Position numbers and translations under genes: made by a program. A stretch of 64,000 nt of DNA from Owenia fusiformis. Lineage: Eukaryota > Annelida > Polychaeta > Sabellida > Oweniidae. Positions 13,135 through 25,611 of the stretch are shown here, piece by piece. Within the stretch, counting starts at the first letter, position 1, and each line of letters starts with the position of its first letter. The stretch covers positions 3,773,169 through 3,837,168 of the forward strand of contig CAIIXF020000010.1 of NCBI GenBank assembly GCA_903813345.2, read 5' to 3'. Below the pieces are notes generated by a model. It was not told the origin of the DNA. It ran no database searches and saw only the letters and a list, made by a program, of their open reading frames with translations.

Positions 13135-13226
13135 TCAAGTAATGATCCTGATCGCATGTCACTATCGCCCGTGTCTCAATGAACTATAATGATCGCTCGC
13201 CACTCACCAGTTGCCAATGTACCTTT
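13135..13226. repeat. Satellite remnant right of the transposon
   Basis: Degenerate monomer sequence (TCAAGTAATGATCCTGATCGCATGTCACT and further CTCGCCACTCACCAG words) continues the array interrupted by the element. The satellite ends near 13226. Confidence 0.7.
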
Positions 13227-14576
13227 TTTAAATTGTTCATCATTTTTAAAGTTTCTTTTACTTATATAATTAGAAAGGGTCTGCTCTGAGAAGAGCTTAA
13301 GGAGTCTCCATTCGTATTCCTATATTTCAATACAAGACTTGACATGAATACTATCCAAAATTAAGCTTTTCTTATTCATCCTACAAAGCATCAATCAAAA
13401 ATCTGAAAATCTGACAAATTGAAACTGTGTTGCAGTGAGGGAAACAAATTCTTTATCAAGTGCAGATTGCTACACATTCAAGCAGGTCTGTTGGGAGCAA
13501 GCCAAGAACACCTTACATTACTTCATATTCGCTTTAGATCAACTCTTTCTATCTGACATACATGTATATGAAGCTTTATGGATAATATTTCCCATGAAAT
13601 TATCATATATATTGGGTTCATTAATAATGTAGAGCGAACCAAATTTGCCAATACAACCCCGGATAAAAAAAACCTGGGGATTCGCTAAATTTTCACTACA
13701 CTGCTAAGAGCTCTTACGTAAAACGTTTTAGAGTCAAGACGCCTTAACTTTGTAATGTAAATTCTCACACCTTTTCGAGAAGTCTTAACTAAAACGTCTC
13801 AGTCAAAACGTTTTTGGGTCCTAGTCTAGGTAGGACGTCTTGAAGCGTTTTTGGTAGTCCTTTCTTCCATATCTCTTACATAAGCCATACACCTTGGCAC
13901 ACACTCATCTTTTTGCCCACCCTTTTTAGATCCAAATGTATTTATTTGATTTTTCTGAAATGGAAAACGGGATGGCCATCCCTTTACACACTTTACAGCA
14001 TTTCAGCCATTTCTGAACTCATGATTTTTTTGAAAAATAAGTGTAAACTCAAATATATCTTGTATGACGTCTTGTCTCTTATTCCGCCAGGCTTTAATCC
14101 AATTTATCGAAATTCTGATCATGGCAATTTTGCAAAATACTTTACTTTATTTTATGCAAGGTCACATTGCAGCAGGTTGCTTGGTTGTAAAACGATTCTT
14201 AAAATGTATACACACACTTTGGTAGTCAATCTCGATGTAACTAATGGCAATATTCGATACAAATATCGAGTTGAATTTTAAGAATCATAATTCACAATAT
14301 TTTGATGTTCCTTGTTGATCTACATGAAAGCATCTGTAAATAAGCAGAGCCTATCACATTCCCAAATCGCGCAGTGTGTGTACATGATTAGAGCGTGTCG
14401 ATGATGCGTTCGAACGCAATCGGAACACAAACTCTCCTTGAATTCAATGAATTATTCAGTAATTGGATGAAACTAGACAAAATGTCTATTCTATATTGAG
14501 GTGAATAACATCATTTTTCGCAGATCTGATAATAGTCCCGCGAAGCACTGACGAGATATCAAATTGTAAAAGTGGT
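13227..14576. other. Intergenic, no gene recognised
   Basis: AT-rich sequence. The stretch 13640-13870 has several diverged repeats of AAAACGTTTT and GACGTCTTG-like words but no clean repeat unit. The longest open frame (13913-14281, plus, 122 codons) has no recognisable domain and I treat it as chance. Confidence 0.5.
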
Positions 14577-14589
14577 AAGTTCACCGCAT
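14577..14589. repeat. LINE target-site duplication (left)
   Basis: AAGTTCACCGCAT precedes the truncated LINE. The same 13 bases follow its A-rich tail at 15360-15372. Confidence 0.85.
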
Positions 14590-15359
14590 GATGAAAATGA
14601 TAAAATGATAAAATAAAGGAGTTTGAGGAAATTTTAAATGTCATAGGCCCAAGACCAGAGTTAAGAATGCAATATAATTTGTTAAAATCTTTATTGTATA
14701 ATAAAACCATTGTTCACAAAAGCAATGAAAATATGTATAATAATATTGTTATAGCAACAGCAAAATTAAAAGACTATAAAAATATGATAATCAAAAATCA
14801 AACAGAACTACCTAATATTCCTGAAAAATGGAGGGAAGAGGGTGACATAGATATGAAATTGTTATTTAGAACAGTTCAATGTCTGAAGGAGCCAAGACTT
14901 AGGTCCCTTTATTATAAGATAATTTATAAAATATACCCAACAAATGAACTACTGTATAAGATGAAAAAGAAAGATGATAATGAATGTGAAAAATGTAAAT
15001 TAAGAGACAGTTACAAGCATTTCTTTGTTGAGTGTCCACATATTAAACAGGTTTGGGAATTGGTGAAAAAATATTGTCAAGATAAGTTTAACAAAAATAT
15101 TGATCTTAGTCCAACAGAAAAATTGATAGGGACAAAGGATCAAAAAATTAATGTAGTTATTTCAGTGGCACATAATGTTATAAGCAAATACAAAAAGGGA
15201 AACCATCCAAATTTGGAGTTTTTATTTAACTTTGAAATATTGATTAGAAAAATGTAAGTGTTACACAACCTGTTGCTGTTGCTAGTATTGTATTATGTTA
15301 TTTGTATACTTGTATCTTGCATTACGAAATAATAAAAAAATAAAAAAAATAAAAATAAA
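14590..15359 (+). mobile_element. 5'-truncated LINE with A-rich tail
   Basis: A 770-bp insertion consisting of the 3' end of a non-LTR retrotransposon. It ends in a tail of A runs separated by single T bases and is bounded by 13-bp direct repeats, the hallmark of target-primed reverse transcription that stopped early. It retains the last part of ORF2 and a short 3' untranslated region. The intact frame and clear target duplication suggest a fairly recent insertion. Confidence 0.85.
14606..15257 (+). pseudogene. LINE ORF2 C-terminal fragment with CCHC motif
   Basis: Open frame of about 216 codons (first ATG at 14667, open back to about 14606). It encodes the C-terminal region downstream of the reverse transcriptase. 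The recognisable part is a zinc-knuckle-like motif C-x2-C-x7-H-x4-C (CEKCKLRDSYKHFFVEC) followed by HIKQVWELV, typical of LINE ORF2 C-termini. The reverse transcriptase and endonuclease were lost by 5' truncation, so the product cannot act alone. There is no promoter upstream. Confidence 0.75.
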
Positions 15360-15372
15360 AAGTTCACCGCAT
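15360..15372. repeat. LINE target-site duplication (right)
   Basis: AAGTTCACCGCAT, identical to 14577-14589. The first A is ambiguous with the tail. Confidence 0.85.
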
Positions 15373-18300
15373 CCAGTATCGTTTGATGCGTATTACCAAT
15401 AGCTAGGCACCTTACGGCATGTGACCTGGATTTCAGTCTATCAGTGGCGCGGAAACCATTGGACGTAACACACGGGTGTTAAAACACGAATATACCATGA
15501 GCACACGCTTTGAGGATCCGCGTTGTTTGAACCTACCGCCGAGCACACTTATACATTAAGACCCGTTACACAGTCATGATACCGCCGAGCAAGCTCATTG
15601 CATCATCGGGTCTGCTTTACCCCGGTACAAATAGTTATGAGCATTAGTTCTGAGATGACGCTTCTCATTTGTCCTAGAATTGTTGGGAGACGGACGGAGG
15701 GACGGACAAGTTTGTGCTTCCATAGCGACCAAAATAGCTAACGAGTATATTGTTCCAATTATAGGAATAGGTTCTCGTTCTTAAGTCTACACATGGCAAA
15801 AATGGATAAATATCATTCAACTGCCAACGATTTTGTGAGTGCCAACCTTGACAACTATATAATAGTATGTTGCAATGCAGTAATATGAAATAGCGTGTTC
15901 TGATTGGCTGGAATTGGACACACCTTGCCTAGCTATGTGTGAATTATATTTCATTCTATACCAATTCAATTCATGCAATTGTCAGGTTATGTTCACAACG
16001 TAAACGTGGATGAAAATGAAGTACATGAATCAATATAGGATGTGTAGTGAGCTGAGCGCATACTTTTATACGCGCTTTAAGACCATAAGTCTACTTCAAT
16101 ATCCCTTCAGCTTCATAGTTTCGTGTTTTGAAAGGGAAATTTGAAATGTATATGGTATGCAATGCATGCTTTAGTTCCAAATGTCTCACCAATCGAGCTT
16201 GTGGGCGCTCATCGATACGTTAAACGTTTTGTTCAAGCTTAACCTACCGGATAACACAACATGTGATCATTAAAAGACGAGCACAGTCCTCTTTGAAAAC
16301 TCAGAGTACTAGTATTCAAAATGACAAATTAGCTTGTTGAAATATTTTTGGGAATGCGAAATGCCTTCACGATCGAACATGGGGAATGTTTGTTTTAATA
16401 CAGTTATCCGGAGATAGGAACATTAGAATTTGGTTTTGATACGCTGAACCAATGTTTACAGAATACTGTAACGATTAACATCACATTTTGAGAATTTATT
16501 ACCACGACGTCCAAAGATTTGTTCCTAAATAGAGATAAATGATGTCGTGGGCATTGTGTAATGCTATCAAACAACCGTTAATCCTATGAATTTTACGAAT
16601 TTCTAGAAATGTTGTCCACTCAGTAATTGATTGATGAGAACGATATTTTTTAACTTGGAGTTACAGTCAAGCCAAGTAAATAAGTCAACATTCGAAAATA
16701 AAAATCTCAAAAATCGTACATCTTTGATTTCCAAAATAATTTGTGAGATGGTTATTAAGATAATAATACACATTTTAACGTATTAATTTTGAGTACATCT
16801 CAAATCTATTCTCAACAAAGCGTTCTCGAAATAAGTACATATGTAAATATCTCTGTTTTAAATGATTTTGAAAACCATGTTCTCTACAGGTGCCATTTTT
16901 TATAATTGAAAAACAAAATTGAACATTTTGCATTTCTAAATTGATAAGTGTCTTGGAATACAACTTAACCGTAAATGATTTAAGTCATTGATAATATTTC
17001 CCTGAGTGATCTCATGCTAAATAGGCAGTAACTGGGTCAATGTTTTGTGTTCAACCTTGTTTTCATGACTTTTAAACATTAGTCGACGATTATGTAGGAA
17101 ATTTCATTTCCAAATGAAAGCGTGTCAACTCCTGATTTTTCACAATATTTAGCTTTTTATAATGATAGATCGCCAAAATCTGCATATAGCTCTCAATAAG
17201 GCGATATGTTTTTAAATGTATAGATGTAAGCAATAAACTCAAACAAAAATTCAAACCACCCGCTATTATTTTGATTACACAAGACGAAATTTTCACTCCC
17301 GGGGAGCACTTTGGTAACACTTTGAAGGAGGATTCTTGAAAAATCGTTCGAATTTTAACAAAAGGTTTCACGTAATTTTATTGCTTTGTTTAAGCCTCGA
17401 CTTATATCATACTCAAATCTGATACCATAATTATAAATTAGAATGAAACATTAAACTCACCAGGTTATATGATAAACCGTTTCGAGAATTGATGATTTGA
17501 GTTAACTGTTGATATTTATAAAAATGTAAGTCGGCATGTATTCGACAGTTAATGTACACACATGATGTATGCATAAACGTGTGATTTAAATATCAATTTG
17601 TGACTATCACATTTGGCTTCCAAAAATAAAGTTGGAAGTTACAGTGGTAGGAGATTAACGAAAACGTCAATCACATCCAAATACCCGAACGACGTCAAGT
17701 ATTAACAATACACTTTTCGTGCATCTCGAACAAGGCAAGTTTCTGTGATCCAACAATGTGCATTCCGAAAGAAAAAATTCACAAATATCAACAAATTTCA
17801 TTGAGTAGGATATTACATTCGAAATCACAACTTTCAAATTATTTGTTTTAACCAAGAATTGTAAGAAATTGAAACATGTTGTTAGTTTTTCAAACCGCAT
17901 ATCCTCATTTACCTTCTTTGACAAGGATGAATCCAATTGAAAACATGGATTTTCTTGATTATTCTTCAATACTACCCTTGAAATATAAGTATGTAGGATA
18001 TTACAGTGTAAATTGACACGCATTTGTTTGCTCCCTATTATGAACAAATAAATGCAGTACCATCTGGCAATATTCAAAAACAGAAAGTTCATTCTGTATG
18101 TAAACAAGAAAAAATACATTTATGGTTGGTTCATAATGAAAAATGACAATTTACATACGTCTTTTGAAGTAGGGGTATACAGGGACACTGTAGAAAATCA
18201 GAAATTTAGGCCATTTCCCCAAGATTGCTTCACCAATATGTAACAGAATATCAAAATTATCATTTACATGTTTGCTGATAGGTTTATTGAAAATAATAAA

Positions 18301-19141
18301 CAAGAGGTTTACTTCAATTGTGGCACCATTCTTAGTAAATACTGATGAACATACGAATATTGAATGTTGTCTAAGTTACTTGACTTGACCGGTTAGTGGC
18401 TCATGATTATAAACGCATTTGTCCTTTCGCAAATAGCATAAAATGCAAATGTCAGCATGTCTCGCTAGAAGGCACAAAAGACCTTTCAAAGACATGCAAT
18501 CAAGAAATGAATTCCAGAAATCTAGTCTGGACGCCAATGCAGGTATTTGGAGGGGTGATTGTCCCAGATTGATGTCAATTTTTTTTCCAGTACAGTTTTG
18601 CAACGGAACCAAGTCCCCTCCCCCATTTTAATGTAGCCTTAGCCATAGATAAGGGACATTTTTAGATATGGGGTCCGTTTTCAGGATACTGTTTGACTCA
18701 AACTGGAGAAGTCGGGTACAATCGAAAACTAGAATTTGCAATAATGGTGTTTATAACTTATGAAAACGCTATTATCTATTTAAAACGTTTTATTAATTAA
18801 TAGCAAATTTAAATTGGTTCGAAGTAAGCTGAATAAATGGTAAACAGACGAATATTCCACATCGTTATAACATTTTGCGTTTACCCATGGGTTTTCATGA
18901 TTTACGATTTACCACACCATAGGTGACATAATAAGCATTAAGTAAACCAATTATATTTTGTATTTCGGTTATTGCTTTGATATATGAAAATAAAAGGTTC
19001 TGGGAATGCAAAGTAAACCGATATTTAATGGTCTTCGAGGAAAAGCCATAAACAACGTAGGTTATTAATAATGATGTGTTTAAATTACTACACGGATTAT
19101 ATCTTTTAATCATTAGTAAAACGATTCTAATGTTTTTTCAG
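15373..19141. other. Intergenic or 5' region of the receptor gene, no gene recognised
   Basis: AT-rich sequence with a short GGACGGAGGGACGGAC stretch near 15690. No open frame here has recognisable domains; the longest is 17667-18119 on minus and looks like chance. The promoter or upstream untranslated exons of the nicotinic receptor gene may lie here, but I see no convincing site. Confidence 0.5.
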
Positions 19142-19179
19142 TTCAGGATATAATTTGCACGAATAGTCCTTGAACGACG
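19142..19179 (+). other. Possible 5' untranslated part of exon 1
   Basis: TGTTTTTTCAG ending at 19141 looks like a splice acceptor, 38 bases before the start codon. If used, the gene has an upstream non-coding exon and promoter elsewhere. This is inferred from the acceptor-like sequence only. Confidence 0.35.
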
Positions 19180-19255
19180 ATGCAAGGCGGACAGGAGATA
19201 TTTATGCTTCTCATCGGGGCAATCATCTGTCAAATATCGACCGAAACTCGAACAG
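19180..19255 (+). CDS. nAChR exon 1: start codon and signal peptide
   Basis: ATG at 19180 opens a 76-base exon encoding MQGGQEIFMLLIGAIICQIS and five more residues, a classic signal peptide with hydrophobic core IFMLLIGAII. It ends in phase 1 at a GTGAG donor. The single trailing G joins the GT at the start of exon 2b to make a glycine codon. This phase match identifies it as the first coding exon even though it lies 11.6 kb upstream. Confidence 0.82.
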
Positions 19256-19522
19256 GTGAGAAAAAACATTGCTAGTGTAAATACTTCACTAAATCGATTA
19301 GACACTTGTTCGCCACGGGAGCTGCGGTAATAATATACACTGTACCCATCAATGTTAAGTTATCTTAAATATAGAAGAACTCTTAAATGGTCAACAGTAA
19401 TCAATGAAACACATCATTTGTTATTAAATATTGGAATTAATGTGTGCATTTCATAGTTTTTTCCAATTTTCCAATGATGAGTAGTTACTATTATTTTAAT
19501 ATCGTTTCAATACACTTTTGTA

Positions 19523-19580
19523 GGACTGGAAAGCACTATTGAGATCTAGATAATTTGGTGTGATAGGGGGGGGGGGGGGG
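19523..19580. mobile_element. Relic terminus of a piggyBac-like element
   Basis: GGACTGGAAAGCACTATTGAGA followed by TTTGGTGTGATAGGGGG matches the right terminus of the element at 26796-27862, including a long G run. No left end is seen nearby, so it is a solo fragment. Confidence 0.6.
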
Positions 19581-20369
19581 CAGTAGGGTCCTATCTAATA
19601 ACACATGAACAAACTAGCATTCTGTGATGTCGCAAATTGAATACTCTCTAAAATCTCCTTACAGTTAAGACAGCATTTCATATCCCTATGGGCCCTAAGT
19701 ATATAGAGGCATCTCAGTCGACAATCTACATCTGCTTATTTTAGTCTAGTCTTTTTTGACCGACGATGCGCATTATTGTAGGTCAGAGAGTATATTTTGG
19801 TCATTTTCATAGAAATGAGAGCCATAGTCTGATTGAATTCGAAAATGATAGTCTTCATAAGAACAAAATTACTTTTTTCAGTTCATCCGATATCGCCGCA
19901 GACATTATTAATGTATGTACCTTGTATGTATCTTTTATTCCCAATCAGGCCGGATTTCAAATTGTAAAAAGAATTGGGTGTGTGGCATCCATAAACTATA
20001 TAAATGAGTTAAGGAACCGTAAATAAATGGCAAAATGAGTCCTGGGAGGTAATACACTTATTCAAATCATCTAACACATATAAATCATTCTTGTAATATC
20101 ATTGAAACAATAATTCATGCTTATAATTAGAATGTAATACAACCGTTCATTAAACCATTTTACCGTTGTGGTCGGACCGACATTTTTATAAAAAAACGCT
20201 TGTTTATTTAGTCCGAATATTAGAAGCATATTACATGCCTATTGCAACAATACTACAGAAATATAAATCAATTGTGACAATGCGAGCAATAACTTTAAGC
20301 TCTTCCACGGCCGCTTTTTGAATGAACACGTGGTTCTATTAAAGGTTTGACAGTCTGTTTTGCATTCTA

Positions 20370-20764
20370 TTATTTTGGATAAATCAAATTTAAGTCTGGT
20401 ACGTAAAAATAGATTGTATCAAGATAATTGGACATCGTTGACGAATAGATAACCCCATTCGCTTCTATCGCATCGAGATTAATCACGATGATCATGCAAT
20501 AACCGTTAAACCGTCGGCCGGTTTTTACTCGAAAGTTCACTTTAAAAATATCTACATAATATGTAGAAAAAGGCGCCCTTATCCGAAACATCGCATTTGT
20601 GGCTTCAGACGTATCTATTGTATGCAGCTTTATAGATGGTGTGGGTGTAAATCTTACCGTTGAGATACAATCACAGACTTCGTTCAGAGTTTTTTCGAAA
20701 TCATTGGCTATCTGGACAAGTAGGAAGACTAGAAACAAACTTGGACAAACACCCCGGATGCCCT
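20370..20764 (-). CDS. Hypothetical open frame, possible exon
   Basis: Minus-strand frame of about 130 codons with no ATG near its 5' end. An in-frame stop lies just upstream at about 20763-20765. Its start has a hydrophobic stretch (LFLVFLLVQIA), followed by a balanced amino-acid mixture with stretches such as RFTPTPSIKLHTIDTSEA and FRVKTGRRFNGYC. I recognise no domain. A weak acceptor (ACTTTAG) precedes it. It could be an exon of an unknown gene nested in the receptor intron, or chance. Confidence 0.25.
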
Positions 20765-21100
20765 AAAGTTTTTAATTGCTCTATTTCCGCCTTGTCCAGC
20801 TATTTTGTCGGTTGATATCTGTATCTGTGTTTTCGTAAGATTCTCAGAGCAACCAGTGCTTGCTATTATGACTAAATTATTTGTATGTATATTAGACTAT
20901 ATTACACAATTCTTGTTCAGTTCATCAAAAAGCAAGAACGTTCTGTCAGGCTAGAACGACCTCGACACGTCATGAATAATGACCCTTGACATTTTCAATC
21001 ACATATCTTCGAAATTATTTACTAAAAGTCTATAAGATTAAACTCAGATTGCAATTGCCAGGATGGTGCGATTAGTAAGACATTGGTACATGGTGCATGG

Positions 21101-21518
21101 TGGCTATTTTTTATTTTTCGAAAAATCTTGTCAAAATTCCAGGAAAATCATTTATCTCTTCAAATTAAAATTTTTATTGATGAAAGGACAGAATAATGCC
21201 AATATCTGATTAGTTTAGGTTTCGAGCATACGCATAACTACGTGGCGACCATTTTGAATTTTATCGCACTTTTTCAAGGTGCTGTATAGTCGTTTTCTTT
21301 GTCGATTGGTGGCTATTTTTTATTTTTCGAAAAATCTTGTCAAAATTCCAGGAAAATCATTTATCTCTTCAAATTAAATTTTTTATTGATGAAAGGACAG
21401 AATAATGCCAATATCTGATTAGTTTAGGTTTCGAGCATACGCATAACTTCGTGGCGACCATTTTGAATTTTATCGCACTTTTTCAAGGTGCTGTATAGTC
21501 GTTTTCTTTGTCGATTGG
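21101..21518. repeat. Tandem duplication, 209-bp unit, two copies
   Basis: TGGCTATTTTTTATTTTTCG and the following 189 bases recur exactly 209 bases later with only a few differences. The copies are 21101-21309 and 21310-21518. No coding potential is seen. Confidence 0.85.
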
Positions 21519-22439
21519 TGGGTATGCGTGCATTTGCCTGGCTTGGCAGGCGCAACATAAATAGTGTCACCAAAAATTCCATTCGATAGAAAGTTCTCTA
21601 AATAAAATATCAATGTATGTCTTGATGAGTAAATAATTGAAAATTGGAAATACAACTGGTTGAGTAAAACCTGCCAAAATTAATGATTACTTCAGATTAT
21701 TTTCCAAGACGTTGAATAATTCGTTAAAACAGCACTGGTTGAAGTAAGATTACTCGGAAAAATTAAAGAAGGATGTTTTAACAAGTATCATCACTTCAAC
21801 TGAGATAATTTCACTTCAACAACTCTCGATGTGTGATTCCTTACGTTTGTTTATGTATTAGGGTTATCAAGGATACTTAATTCTAATAAATTACAGCAAG
21901 GTGCCCAGTAGTGAACCAACATGCCGATTGAAGGTAATGAATATCATATGAGCTTAAAAATAATGTTTATCGTATTATAGACTTATATCAGCCATTTTAG
22001 AATTCCAGTAAAGCCAAAGCACATTTATAACCAGCGAACTAACCTGGAAATTCTGAGTGGATAATAAAATAGAAAAACTGAACATCTTGGACGTATATAG
22101 GCCTACAAATACCATCTCTCGTTGTGCCGTGCTGGATTTCTATTCGGTTCGTTTCGCTTAACTTCCGTACAAAAGACTTGCGTCATTTTACACTCTTGGT
22201 GTATTGATAATCATTACCCCGAAATATTCGAAAATGTCGATTTTCTTTAATTACTCTCTCTCTATTTTCAGGAGTACTTTTTGCAAATAATTTCCGTCTC
22301 CTTTATCTCTTTAGCTTGAGACACAGATGTAAGATACATTTTGGCGAAAAAACCAAAGTGATTGGTGGTAGATGGACAAAGTTAGGATAGTTGTAACTTG
22401 ATTGCAATATTTTATGAATTTAAATTTTATTGCCGACAT

Positions 22440-23315
22440 GGTTGCAGACAGTAGGATTAATAGGCCTTCAAAAATGGGCCTTTTTTGGGCCAATTTATCA
22501 AAACTGGGCTTTAATTCTTTTTAAATTGGGCCAAAGGAGTGGTATCGATATGGAGAACTGAATTCAACAATATTTTTCTCTTAAATCAATCATTGAAAAC
22601 ATTCTGTAAAAAACACGGTATTTTATGTAATGTTGACTGATTGACAACAATTTAATGCGGAAATTATTTAGAAATATTTTATATAACTGTCTTTGTTAAA
22701 AAAATTGTTTTTTAGTCCAATTGTTTTTGCTCCTTTCTACCAATTCTCTAGAATGAAATAAAATGTCTTTCCGAACCTTGTTGGAACAAAATAGCATATA
22801 CAACAGGCTTTTGGACCAATCAAGATAAACCTTTTATTTCATTCACAAGATACTTTTTTAAAATCAACCAAAATGTCTTTTGTACAATTACAATATTGAG
22901 AGACCTAAACATGTTGTGCTTATGTCGTTTTGTTCCAATGAGGTTCGGAAAGATGTTTCATTTCACTCTGGAAACATGATACCAAAAACAAAACAAGTGT
23001 TTGATGTGTTTTCTAAAACAATATAGATGAAAGTGTATATATATAATATATTTTTCAAATTATATTGTTACCATTCAAAAGACGACCATTAACTTGACGA
23101 TGTGTTAAATTTTTAGATTTTTTATGACTGGTTTAAGAGAAACGTGTGTTCAAAAAGTTCTCCATATCGATACCACTCCTTTTGGGTTTATTAGGGGCCC
23201 AAAATTGTTTTCCAGACTCAAATGTTGGCCCCTTGTTAATTGCTGGACCCGCCACTGCCCTATACATAACGGAATATATCAAAATTGCCAAGAACCTGGA
23301 AAGGCCGAAAAATAA
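22440..23315. mobile_element. Foldback element, non-autonomous DNA transposon relic
   Basis: Nested inverted matches: GGAGTGGTATCGATATGGAGAACT (22540s) pairs with AGTTCTCCATATCGATACCACTCC (23155-23185). GTCTTTCCGAACCTTGTTGGAAC (about 22764) pairs with GTTCCAATGAGGTTCGGAAAGA (about 22932). GGGCC-rich ends flank both sides. The whole forms an 870-bp imperfect hairpin without an open frame of note. Exact termini and target duplication are not clear. Confidence 0.6.
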
Positions 23316-23500
23316 GGAAAGTGGTTTTAAAGTTCTCTAATGTATGCACCTTTTAACTTTAATCTTGTGATAAATATATAGTATAAATATATAGTTTATT
23401 TCTTATATCATCCCAGTCAATTATTACGAGCTAATGCCTCAGTCACATTTGATCTACGGAAACTGTAGAGCGGCAGTAGCTCCCTCAATTTGAGACAAAT

Positions 23501-23648
23501 CAGGCCCATAGCAAGGGGCCAACCTCCCCCTCGACCAAAAATTTTTCAAAATCATCCAGCTTTTTTACAATTCTGACCATTTTCACGTAATTTCATGTAA
23601 TGGGCGAAATGTGCCAGAGTGAACCCCCTGGCTAGTGGCTATGGGCCC
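23501..23648. mobile_element. Miniature inverted-repeat element (CAGGCCC family)
   Basis: Begins CAGGCCCATAGCAAGGGGCC and ends near GGCTATGGGCCC. Termini and interior resemble, at lower identity, the element at 53766-53954. It is an old, diverged copy without a clear target duplication. Confidence 0.55.
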
Positions 23649-25611
23649 CGCAAATATGCAACATAGATAAAATATGGGAACAAGCAATACGCCGTAGATT
23701 TTGTAAGATTTTGTGAGGCTACGATCGCCCTACTCCCCATCGTTGATTCCCACGCTCAATCACTATACGTTCTATGAGGATAGGTCCGAAGCTTGATGAA
23801 GCAAGATGCCTACTCCCGCCATATAGCAAATATGACCGAGGCTCAAACACGGTGTTAAAGGTCTGTCTTAGGTGAACGTCACTACCAATTCAGAATTAGA
23901 ACAAATTGATGTGTGAAACATTGCAGCTGGATATGTTTCATCACAATGAGATGTGAGCTTGTGCCGTTTTTAATAACGTTCAAATTGGACTCCATGTACA
24001 TTTTATAAAACCATTGGAATGAGTCTCCTTTCATTGAGTTAATATGTTATAGCACCTATAGCACTTCTTATTCCATATCAGTTTAATAAAATTGCATCGC
24101 TCTACAAAATATGGCATTTTGACATTAATACTATGAAAAAATAAAGTAGTTGCATGACATCGTTAAAGTATGTGTTAAACTAGTGGTGTGCATTGTCCGT
24201 AAGATATTATCTGCCAACATCGGAGAGGTTTCGGTATACGTTTTCAGTCGAACTTATATTGCAACTTCCAACTTTCAAATGACGAAACCCCCACTGTGGA
24301 GGAACATTTCTCGAAGAAACGAGGAAAGTACTTTCCCTCGTTTTCTAATCGAGGGAATTGATTTGTGAATATACCAGCAATTACAGTACTTGTTTGTAGA
24401 ACACCACACCACACCACACCACACCACACCACACCACACCACACCACACCACACCACACCACAAGATGTCGAGTTGATAATGTACAGATTACAACGATGC
24501 AGCATATATTACATTTGCAATTACTAATTGATGAATATGCTTTACAACACGGAAACTATTTATGTCAACTGGGAACAATTCATGAAAAGACCCATAAAAA
24601 GTACAAGTTTACGCATACGTTTTCAAAAAAACTTAATCGAAACCTCTCTACTATAAACAAAAGTACCTTAAGTTGGTTATATTGTTAAAAATGATGAACG
24701 TGTTGAAAATGAATCGGTTCGACGAGACTATTGACCAAGATATGCTACTCAATCGAAGTTTTCCCAGATGCGATAGAACAATAATGCCAGAATCAGCGGT
24801 TGTCCTGGCTAATTGCTGTAAGCGATTTAAGAAATGAACGCCAGGCTCTCTATTTTGTAAAACTGCGTTTACAATCGGGCAATCACAGTCACAGTTAATG
24901 GAGTTTATGTTTTGGCTTAAATTGGTGCTGTTAACTCAAGAGCTGTTAACTCCATGAATGACGTTACTGATTCCGTGCGGAAATGGAACTGTCTCAAGTT
25001 CAATCAGTGAAATGAGTATCTCTCTTTGGGTCTTTACACTCGAAATAGCACGAAAATCAAACTCTATTTAAGGTCTTAATTTACTGTTTTGAGTATTATT
25101 ATTCTCTAATTCAGGCATAGAAGAAACACCGAGGGTATGTAAGAACATTTACCCTGCTCAAGATGACTACATTAATCACCGTCCTAGATTCGTTTTCAAT
25201 TACCGCTCTACCTTTGATCTAATGACACAATCAGACACCCATATCCCATACCTATACAAACGATCACCTGAACGTAATGACCTTAGTAAACCATCTATCT
25301 AATCATACTGCTGATCAGTAAAGGAGAGACTGTCTAATAAGACTTGCAATGCCTTCGCACATATACTGTAGCAAGGGCGTTGCAATAAAAGGGAAAATTA
25401 AATTCAAAGATGAAACAAGTTGTGTAATCTAAGATATGTCACATGAGCAATAATGACAATTTGATCTAACTTATTCCAGTCGAGACCTTTCAATCATATC
25501 GATCTATCAAAATTAATGAACAAAATTGAGAAAATCATAATCTATGTCTATTATGTCTTCGCGAATAAGAACTTCCAATTTACCGTACCGATATAGGCCT
25601 ATCTTTGTTAG
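23649..25611. other. nAChR intron 1, middle part
   Basis: Intronic sequence with a pentanucleotide microsatellite at 24401-24462. No other feature is recognised. Confidence 0.5.
24401..24462. repeat. (ACACC)n microsatellite
   Basis: About twelve perfect copies of ACACC in a row. Open frames rich in VVWCG or HTTPH here are produced by the repeat. Confidence 0.97.

Larger units (their letters stand above)
19256..22439. other. nAChR intron 1, left part
   Basis: Intronic AT-rich sequence. It contains a relic transposon end at about 19523-19580 and a two-copy tandem duplication at 21101-21518. A minus-strand open frame at 20370-20764 is listed separately. Nothing else is recognised. Confidence 0.6.

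Noticed and set aside
24244-24688. Frames rich in VVWCG or HTTPH
   Set aside because: They are translations of the (ACACC)n microsatellite.
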